DNA of 15,293 nucleotides from Oscillospiraceae bacterium (lineage in GTDB: Bacteria; Bacillota; Clostridia; Oscillospirales; Ruminococcaceae): NCBI GenBank assembly GCA_016297675.1, contig JAEDGE010000038.1, positions 1-15,293 of the forward strand, given 5' to 3'. Position numbers and translations under genes: made by a program. The notes beneath the pieces are model-generated. The model did no database searches and was not told the DNA's origin. It saw only the letters and a program-made list of their open reading frames with translations. This document shows positions 1 to 4,232 of this stretch, in pieces (position 1 is the first letter of the stretch; every line of letters begins with the position of its first letter).

Positions 1-173
1 TTGAAGCACTTGTTGCTGCAAACATTCTGCCGATCCGATCTGGCAAAAGTCATCCGCGTGTTCATTCCGTTAAGCACGCTGCGTACTTCATTTACAGAGT
101 AGCATAACTTTCTGTTCTTGTCAAGTTTTTTAGGCGATATTCTTATCGTCTGCTTTGCCATGCCCTTTTTCAA
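1..173 (-). CDS. 5' part of unrecognised gene, TTG start, runs off left edge
   Basis: An open frame enters from the left edge on the minus strand and is open for 57 codons in the window. The best start is TTG at 173-171, because a strong GGAGGG ribosome site (181-186) lies 7 nt upstream. An in-frame ATG at 161-159 has only GGGC in front of it. The protein begins MKKGMAKQTIRISPKKLDKN and continues as a basic, Ser/Arg/Cys-containing stretch. I do not recognise the family and see no signal peptide or membrane segment. Codon use (ATA, AGA, CCT) is less biased than in the metabolic genes nearby. A chance TTGACA-17-TACTCT promoter-like string lies inside it (119-124 and 96-101, minus). The gene is divergent from the tRNA operon. 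The ribosome-site match makes it probably real; its function is unknown. Confidence 0.55.
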   Translation of the reverse strand, partial: MKKGMAKQTIRISPKKLDKNRKLCYSVNEVRSVLNGMNTRMTFARSDRQNVCSNKCF

Positions 174-179
174 TAATTT

Positions 180-217
180 ACCCTCCAACCATTTTTTCGA
201 TCGGAGGGTTCGTGGTT
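180..217 (-). promoter_or_regulatory. Ribosome site masked by upstream anti-SD hairpin
   Basis: On the minus-strand transcript, ACCCTCC (209-203) can pair perfectly over 7 bp with GGAGGGT (186-180). The latter is the ribosome site of the gene starting at 173. The loop is about 16 nt. A second, crossing pairing is possible between AACCA (217-213) and TGGTT (191-187). The sequence shows the complementarity directly; a regulatory role (thermosensor, protein or ligand gate) is inference. Confidence 0.5.
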
Positions 218-250
218 TTCTGTTTGGGGCTTAATGATATTGTGCAGACG

Positions 251-298
251 GCAGGTCTTTTTCAAAAAAATTTTCTGATTTTTTGAAAAAATGCCTGC
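251..298. repeat. A/T-rich inverted repeat between divergent promoters
   Basis: GCAGG (251-255) pairs with CCTGC (294-298). Inside it, 258-269 (TTTTTCAAAAAA) pairs perfectly with 279-290 (TTTTTTGAAAAA), leaving a 9-nt loop. Neither side is followed by a T run, so it does not look like a terminator. It lies between the minus-strand gene at 173 and the tRNA promoter at 373. It could be an operator or a cruciform. The rest of 218-372 is A-rich with repeated TGAAAAA words and holds no gene that I can see. Confidence 0.45.
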
Positions 299-372
299 GA
301 AAATTGAAAAAGTGCCGAAATTACGCCATTTTTAACCCGAAAAAATTTTTTTGAAAAAATTGAAAAAAGGGG

Positions 373-401
373 TTGACAAATCGGAAGAGATGGTGTATAA
401 T
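373..401 (+). promoter_or_regulatory. Consensus sigma-A promoter of the tRNA operon
   Basis: TTGACA at 373-378 and TATAAT at 396-401 are separated by 17 nt, a perfect housekeeping promoter. The start point should fall near 408. That gives a leader of about 60 nt before the first tRNA. Such a strong promoter is usual for stable RNA operons. Confidence 0.92.
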
Positions 402-467
402 AATACATGTCGTCACGGAGCGATGCTCACAAAGCAAAGCAAAGGGGGACGGCGAAAAGAAATGGAT

Positions 468-543
468 GGGAGCTTAGCTCAGCTGGGAGAGCATCTGCCT
501 TACAAGCAGAGGGTCACAGGTTCGAGCCCTGTAGCTCCCACCA
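468..543 (+). tRNA. tRNA-Val (UAC)
   Basis: The cloverleaf is complete: acceptor GGGAGCT pairs with AGCTCCC (533-539), discriminator A and encoded CCA follow. The anticodon stem TCTGC/GCAGA carries loop CTTACAA with anticodon TAC. The T loop GGTTCGAGCC is canonical. It is the first gene of a four-tRNA operon, and the next tRNA starts 5 nt downstream. Confidence 0.97.
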
Positions 544-547
544 TTAC

Positions 548-624
548 GGTCTGGTAGTTCAGTTGGTTAGAACGCTGCCCTGTCACGGCAGAGGTCGTGG
601 GTTCGAATCCCATCCAGATCGCCA
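548..624 (+). tRNA. tRNA-Asp (GUC)
   Basis: Acceptor GGTCTGG pairs with CCAGATC (614-620, one G-U pair); discriminator G and encoded CCA follow. The anticodon stem CTGCC/GGCAG carries loop CTGTCAC with anticodon GTC. The T arm has GGTTCGAATCC. Discriminator G73 and anticodon GUC are the expected aspartyl identity elements. Confidence 0.97.
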
Positions 625-626
625 TT

Positions 627-702
627 GCGGATTTAGCTCATCTGGTAGAGCGCCACCTTGCCAAGGTGGAGGTAGCGAGTTCGAGCCTCGTAATCCGCTC
701 CA
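627..702 (+). tRNA. tRNA-Gly (GCC)
   Basis: Acceptor GCGGATT pairs with AATCCGC (692-698); discriminator T and encoded CCA follow. The anticodon stem CCACC/GGTGG carries loop TTGCCAA with anticodon GCC. It starts 2 nt after the CCA of tRNA-Asp, so processing must cut between tightly packed tRNAs. Confidence 0.97.
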
Positions 703-704
703 AT

Positions 705-778
705 GGCGCTATAGCCAAGTGGTAAGGCAAAGGTCTGCAACACCTTGATCCCCAGTTCAAATCTGGGTGGCGCCTCCA
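705..778 (+). tRNA. tRNA-Cys (GCA)
   Basis: Acceptor GGCGCTA pairs with TGGCGCC (768-774, one G-U pair); discriminator T and encoded CCA follow. The anticodon stem AAGGT/ACCTT carries loop CTGCAAC with anticodon GCA. U73 and GCA are the expected cysteine identity elements. It is the last gene of the operon, followed by a terminator. Confidence 0.97.
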
Positions 779-793
779 AAATCTTTATATGAG

Positions 794-829
794 AACAAAA
801 AAAGTCCAAATCGGGCTTTTTTTGTTTTT
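794..829 (+). terminator. Intrinsic terminator after the tRNA operon, bidirectional form
   Basis: A 12-bp stem (796-807 with 813-824, loop AAATC) is flanked by an A run on the left and T7GT5 on the right. On the plus strand it ends the tRNA operon. Because of the left A run it can also stop minus-strand transcription from the CNNM gene, whose stop is at 935. Confidence 0.85.
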
Positions 830-877
830 ATAGGTACAATGGCTGCATTTTGTTTACAGCTTTTATTTTTAGACATG

Positions 878-928
878 AAACAGCGGAACGACTGCCTATG
901 CAATTGCTCCGCTGTTTGTTTTTTTATT
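878..928 (+). terminator. Second hairpin with T run between the tRNA operon and the CNNM gene
   Basis: A 10-bp stem pairs 878-887 (AAACAGCGGA) with 908-917 (TCCGCTGTTT). GTTTTTTTATT follows on the plus strand. It stands in tandem with the terminator at 794-829 and would stop plus-strand read-through before the antisense side of the CNNM gene. On the minus strand the T run is poor, so it is less convincing as that gene's own terminator. Confidence 0.7.
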
Positions 929-934
929 ATATTT

Positions 935-2227
935 TTATGCAGTAACCGTTTCTGGTTGCACGGTTGCAGAAAGCAGCAGGACTTTTCGAGGGTCTGCCTT
1001 TTCTACGATAAATTGATACCCATTTGCCAGCAGTGTTTCTCCGACATCGGGGATTCGTCCAAGTTGTTCGACAACCCAGCCACCTGCTGTTGTTGCTTCG
1101 GTGTCATTCAACTGAATGTGCAAGGATTCTTCCAATCGTTCCAGCTCACAGGTGCCTGCAATGCGATAGACACCATTTTCCTCTTGTAATTCCGTTGCAT
1201 CTGCTGCTTCGTCCAGAGAACCAACCAGTCGTTCTACCAAGTCCAGCATGGTTAGCACACCGTCTGTTCCACCAAATTCATCCAGTACGATGGCATAACT
1301 TTGTCCGGCTTCCCGCATCATGCGGAAAATCGCATTTGCCTTTGCGGTGGATGGAATAAAGAATGCTGGTGCAACAGCAGTTTGCAGTAAGCATTCCTTT
1401 GTCTGTTCTTCTACAGCAAATAGTTTTCTTGTGTCCAGAATGCCAATGATGTCATCCGGACTTTCACCGCAAACCGGATAGTAACGGTGTGGCGTATTTC
1501 GGATGGTCTGTTTCCAGACCGCAAGGGAATCCCGTTCCCAAAGCATCTGTAATTCCGTCCGGTGGGTCATAATTTCTTCTGCTGTCCAGTCGTTAAATTC
1601 AAATACATTTTGAATCATCTCATTTTCTTCCGCAGCAATGATTCCTTTTTCACTGCCGGCATCTGCCATCATACGAATATCCTCTTCGCTCACATCTTCG
1701 GCTTCTTCGTTTGGGTCAATGTGCAGCAGTCGCAGTACGCCGTTTGTAGAGGCAGTCAGCAGCCAGACCAGCGGCGAAAACAGCTTGGAAATCACATGAA
1801 TCATGGTAGAAATACCAAGAGCCACAGATTCTGCTTTTCGCATGGCGATTCGCTTTGGAACGAGTTCGCCGAAAACAAGAGTGAAAAAGGAAAGCAGAAT
1901 GGTGATGAGAATGACAGAAATCGCCTGCAAAGTGGCTGCCGGAATTGGTACGCCCCAAGAGAGCAGCAAGCTGACGAGTGCTTCGGAAAAGTGATCTGCT
2001 GCGAAGGCACTGCCCAGAAAACCGGACAAGGTAATGGCAACCTGAATGGTGGCAAGGAATTGTGCCGGACTGGTTTGCATGTTTTGCAGTCGTTTGGCTT
2101 TTTTGTTGCCCTGTTCTGCCATTTTGGCGATACGGGTTTCATTGCTGGAGATGACAGCAATTTCTGCACAGGCAAAAATCGCATTCATTGCGATTAAAAC
2201 AATTTGTAAAATAATTTGTCCAATCAT
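935..2227 (-). CDS. CNNM/CorC (HlyC-type) membrane protein with CBS pair
   Basis: A 430-residue protein of the UPF0053/CNNM family, often annotated hemolysin or CorC. Some family members are Mg2+ (or Co2+) exporters in the cytoplasmic membrane; for others the transport role is debated. Residues 1-190 form the DUF21 membrane domain, with hydrophobic stretches near 3-25, 58-80, 98-122 and 137-165 and the family motif GELVPKRIA (120-128). A pair of CBS domains follows (about 215-335, second with DEFGGTDGVLTM at 316-327). A CorC_HlyC domain ends the protein (about 345-425). The length is normal for the family. Start ATG 2227-2225 has AGGAG at 2243-2239, spaced 11 nt. It lies downstream of a 25-codon leader ORF on one transcript from the promoter at 2422-2450. 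Its ribosome site can be paired by that leader. Mg2+ as substrate is inference from family and leader. Confidence 0.9.
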   Translation of the reverse strand: MIGQIILQIVLIAMNAIFACAEIAVISSNETRIAKMAEQGNKKAKRLQNMQTSPAQFLATIQVAITLSGFLGSAFAADHFSEALVSLLLSWGVPIPAATLQAISVILITILLSFFTLVFGELVPKRIAMRKAESVALGISTMIHVISKLFSPLVWLLTASTNGVLRLLHIDPNEEAEDVSEEDIRMMADAGSEKGIIAAEENEMIQNVFEFNDWTAEEIMTHRTELQMLWERDSLAVWKQTIRNTPHRYYPVCGESPDDIIGILDTRKLFAVEEQTKECLLQTAVAPAFFIPSTAKANAIFRMMREAGQSYAIVLDEFGGTDGVLTMLDLVERLVGSLDEAADATELQEENGVYRIAGTCELERLEESLHIQLNDTEATTAGGWVVEQLGRIPDVGETLLANGYQFIVEKADPRKVLLLSATVQPETVTA

Positions 2228-2238
2228 ATGGATGGTAA

Positions 2239-2321
2239 CTCCTGTTCTTTTTTTTGTTGATAGCGTTCTTGTGTCGGATGAACGATGATACTAACAACGG
2301 AGTCGCAGGAAGAAGAACAGG
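2239..2321 (-). promoter_or_regulatory. Leader-ORF codons complementary to the CNNM ribosome site
   Basis: On the minus transcript CCTGTTCTT (2321-2313, codons 16-19 of the leader ORF) is perfectly complementary over 9 nt to AAGAACAGG (2249-2241), which runs into the AGGAG ribosome site of the CNNM gene. Two alternative partners for the same site lie close by: TTCCTG (2311-2306) and ACTCC near 2303-2299. A ribosome moving to the leader stop codon would disrupt all of them. The complementarity is seen in the sequence; the control function is inference. Confidence 0.5.
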
Positions 2322-2368
2322 CGTTTTCGCAGTGGTGCAGGATCCGCATCACTGTCCGGATCGTCCAT
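2291..2368 (-). CDS. 25-residue leader peptide, MgtL-like, upstream of the CNNM gene
   Basis: ATG at 2368-2366 follows a near-perfect GAGGAGG ribosome site (2383-2377) with 8-nt spacing; the stop TAG is at 2293-2291. The peptide starts MDDPDSDADPAP and continues with a basic, Phe-rich stretch (LRKRLFFFLR) ending in Cys. This order, an acidic Asp/Pro run then PL, Arg/Lys and a hydrophobic tail, closely resembles E. coli MgtL (recalled as [17 protein letters not shown]), the leader peptide of the Mg2+ transporter gene mgtA. In MgtL the acidic-proline start destabilises the ribosome at low Mg2+. Here the downstream gene is a CNNM-type protein, also a Mg2+-linked family. A 6-bp hairpin (2362-2357 with 2346-2341) lies within the Asp/Pro codons. 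Translation is well supported by the ribosome site; the sensing role is inference. Confidence 0.7.
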   Translation of the reverse strand: MDDPDSDADPAPLRKRLFFFLRLRC

Positions 2369-2421
2369 GAAAGTAACCTCCTCTTTTTGTTCAGGGTGGG
2401 TTGTGTGGATTTTTAGAAAAT

Positions 2422-2450
2422 AGTATAGCAAATAAAATGGCATTTGTCAA
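2422..2450 (-). promoter_or_regulatory. Consensus promoter for the leader peptide and CNNM gene
   Basis: Read on the minus strand, TTGACA (2450-2445) and TATACT (2427-2422) are separated by 17 nt, with an extended TGC just before the -10. The transcript should start near 2415. That leaves about 47 nt before the leader ORF and about 190 nt before the CNNM start. Confidence 0.88.
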
Positions 2451-2479
2451 TAGCATTTTCTATATTTCATTGGCGGATT

Positions 2480-2513
2480 AAAACGAATTTGCAAAAGGGA
2501 ATTTGTTCGTTTT
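2480..2513. repeat. Inverted repeat between divergent CNNM and DtxR promoters
   Basis: AAAACGAA (2480-2487) and TTCGTTTT (2506-2513) are perfect inverted copies separated by 18 nt. The repeat lies between the -35 elements of the two divergent promoters (2445-2450 minus and 2536-2541 plus). It could be an operator for the adjacent metalloregulator. It could equally be a hairpin with a T run that has no upstream gene to serve. Confidence 0.35.
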
Positions 2514-2535
2514 TTTGAATTCTTTTTGAAAATGG

Positions 2536-2564
2536 TTGCAATTTTTGAAAAGTTATGTTATAAT
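2536..2564 (+). promoter_or_regulatory. Promoter of the DtxR-type regulator (and perhaps sbcDC)
   Basis: TTGCAA (2536-2541), 17 nt, TATAAT (2559-2564), with an extended TGT before the -10. It gives a leader of about 90 nt before the ATG at 2661. Confidence 0.85.
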
Positions 2565-2660
2565 TGCACCAATGGGAAACAGGTTTTTCTACTACATTTT
2601 ATTTTTATTGTACAATTTTATGCGGTATTTGCGACAAACAGAAACAGGAGGCATATCATC

Positions 2661-3056
2661 ATGAAAATACAGGAATCCGCCGAAAACTATCTGGAAACCA
2701 TTTTGATTTTACAGCAGAGAATGGGGGAAGTGCGTTCCATTGATGTGGTAAATGAGCTTTCTTATTCCAAACCGAGCGTTAGTATTGCAATGAAGAATTT
2801 GCGGAATGCCGGATTGGTGACCGTGGACGAAGCAGGGTATTTGCATTTGACACCAGAAGGGAAAAAGATTGCAGAAACCATGTATGAGCGGCATACACTG
2901 CTTTCGGATTGGCTGATTTATTTGGGCGTGGATCCACAAAAAGCAGTCGAAGATGCTTGCAGAATGGAGCATGTTTTGAGTGCAGAATCCTTTCAGGCAA
3001 TGAAACAGCATATATTGAACAATCAAGAACAAACCGAAAACGGCCGCCATGCGTAA
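2661..3056 (+). CDS. DtxR/MntR-family metal-dependent repressor, short form
   Basis: A 131-residue transcription regulator. Start ATG 2661 has AGGAGG at 2646-2651 with 9-nt spacing, so the longer open frame back to 2526 is not used. Residues 5-70 are the winged helix-turn-helix (recognition region YSKPSVSIAMKNLRNAGLV). Residues 72-118 are the metal-binding dimerisation domain; there is no C-terminal SH3-like (FeoA) domain, so it resembles compact MntR. By recalled alignment the metal site is mixed: C100-x-x-E103-H104 matches the Cys-x-x-Glu-His of iron-type DtxR. H78 matches the conserved His, and N9 stands where DtxR has Met10 and MntR Asp8. It is divergent from the CNNM gene and 39 nt upstream of sbcD. 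It may control either; the metal (Fe or Mn) is not decided by sequence. Confidence 0.88.
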   Translation: MKIQESAENYLETILILQQRMGEVRSIDVVNELSYSKPSVSIAMKNLRNAGLVTVDEAGYLHLTPEGKKIAETMYERHTLLSDWLIYLGVDPQKAVEDACRMEHVLSAESFQAMKQHILNNQEQTENGRHA

Positions 3057-3071
3057 TCGTATGGCGGTTTT
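3044..3071 (+). terminator. Hairpin over the regulator's stop codon, weak terminator
   Basis: CCGCCATGCG (3044-3053) pairs with CGTATGGCGG (3058-3067), one G-U pair. The loop TAAT holds the TAA stop codon of the DtxR-type gene. Only TTTT follows, so it would be a partial terminator or processing hairpin, reducing rather than blocking transcription into sbcD. Confidence 0.5.
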
Positions 3072-3095
3072 GCGTAAAAAAGAGGAGTCATCATT

Positions 3096-4232
3096 ATGAA
3101 AATTTTACATATGAGTGATCTGCATCTGGGAAGACGATTTTACAATCTTTCGTTTTTATCGTTGCAGAAAATCTTATTGCAGGATGTTTTGCAATGTATT
3201 GATACACAGGAAATTACAGTTGTTTTGCTGTCGGGGGATATTTACGATAAGCCGGTTCCGCCAGCTGAAGCCGTCACATTATTTGACTGGTTTTTAACGC
3301 AGCTGGCAGAGCGGGATTTGACAGTTTGTATCATCAGCGGCAATCACGATTCGCCGGAGCGACTGCAATTCGGAAGCGGTTTGTTGCAAAAGAACCACAT
3401 TCACATTGCCGGTGCATTTCAGGGAAAGCTGCACACGGTCACACTTTCCGATGCATACGGGGATTTACAGATTGCCATGCTGCCCTATGTGAAACCCATG
3501 CAATTGGCAGCGTGTTATCCGGAACAATCCTTCTCCAACTTGACGGAAGGGATACAGTATGTTTTACAGCAGACACCGCCTGACCCGAACTGTCGCAGTA
3601 TTTTGCTTTATCATGGATTTGTTTTGCATAATGATGCGATGCCAGATGAGTCGGAATCGGAAATACAGCTTGGCGGGATGCAGCTGGTGAATGATAATAT
3701 TTTTCAGGATTATGACTATGTGGCATTGGGACATATTCACAAACCGCAGTGGGTCAAGAAAGACCGGATTCGCTACAGCGGTTCTTTGATGAAATATTCT
3801 TTTTCAGAGTGTTTGCAGCAGAAATCCGTGACGATTCTGGATATGCAGGAAAAGGGCAATTGTACGATTACCACTGTACCGCTGACAGCGCAGCAGGATA
3901 TGCGTATCATTCATGGACCATGCAAGGAATTGTTAGAACATGCTGTAGCGTCTGAGGATTTCATTCGAGCAGAACTGACAGATTTGGAACTGATTCCCAA
4001 TGCAATGGAAAAGTTGCGTCTGGTATACCCAAATGTGCTGGAACTTGCCTATGTAGCACGGGAGCAGAATCGCCAGCCGGCTGCTGCAACAGAGGCAGCA
4101 CATGTTCCGGAACAGTCGTTGAAGGAACTGCTGATAGAATTTTATCAGAATGTCTATCACTATGATTTACTGGAGAAACCCGAACAGCTTTCACGGCTGG
4201 AAAAACTGTTGGAAGAGGAGGAACTGGCATGA
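3096..4232 (+). CDS. sbcD: SbcD, nuclease subunit of the SbcCD (Mre11-Rad50) complex
   Basis: A 378-residue Mre11-type metallophosphoesterase. With SbcC it forms an ATP-dependent Mn2+ nuclease that opens DNA hairpins and trims blocked ends during repair and replication. The metal-site motifs are all present: SDLHLGR (D8, H10), SGDIYDKP (D48), SGNHD (N83, H84), YHG (H173) and GHIH (H213, H215). The C-terminal part, about 265-378, is the capping and SbcC-binding region. Start ATG 3096 has GAGGAG 9 nt upstream. Its stop overlaps the sbcC start (ATGA, 4229-4232), so the two subunits are translationally coupled. The length is normal for the family. Confidence 0.96.
   Translation: MKILHMSDLHLGRRFYNLSFLSLQKILLQDVLQCIDTQEITVVLLSGDIYDKPVPPAEAVTLFDWFLTQLAERDLTVCIISGNHDSPERLQFGSGLLQKNHIHIAGAFQGKLHTVTLSDAYGDLQIAMLPYVKPMQLAACYPEQSFSNLTEGIQYVLQQTPPDPNCRSILLYHGFVLHNDAMPDESESEIQLGGMQLVNDNIFQDYDYVALGHIHKPQWVKKDRIRYSGSLMKYSFSECLQQKSVTILDMQEKGNCTITTVPLTAQQDMRIIHGPCKELLEHAVASEDFIRAELTDLELIPNAMEKLRLVYPNVLELAYVAREQNRQPAAATEAAHVPEQSLKELLIEFYQNVYHYDLLEKPEQLSRLEKLLEEEELA

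Noticed and set aside
96..124. Promoter TTGACA-17-TACTCT on the minus strand
   Set aside because: The match is good, but it falls inside the frame that starts at 173 with a strong ribosome site. I treat it as probably coincidental unless the edge gene proves false.
351..748. Two open frames (about 68 and 113 codons) over the tRNA cluster
   Set aside because: They read through four clear tRNA genes, have no ribosome site of note, and their peptides are just translated tRNA sequence.
2526..2660. A 45-codon N-terminal extension of the DtxR-type protein
   Set aside because: It crosses the promoter (-35 at 2536, -10 at 2559), while ATG 2661 has AGGAGG and starts the conserved winged-helix domain.
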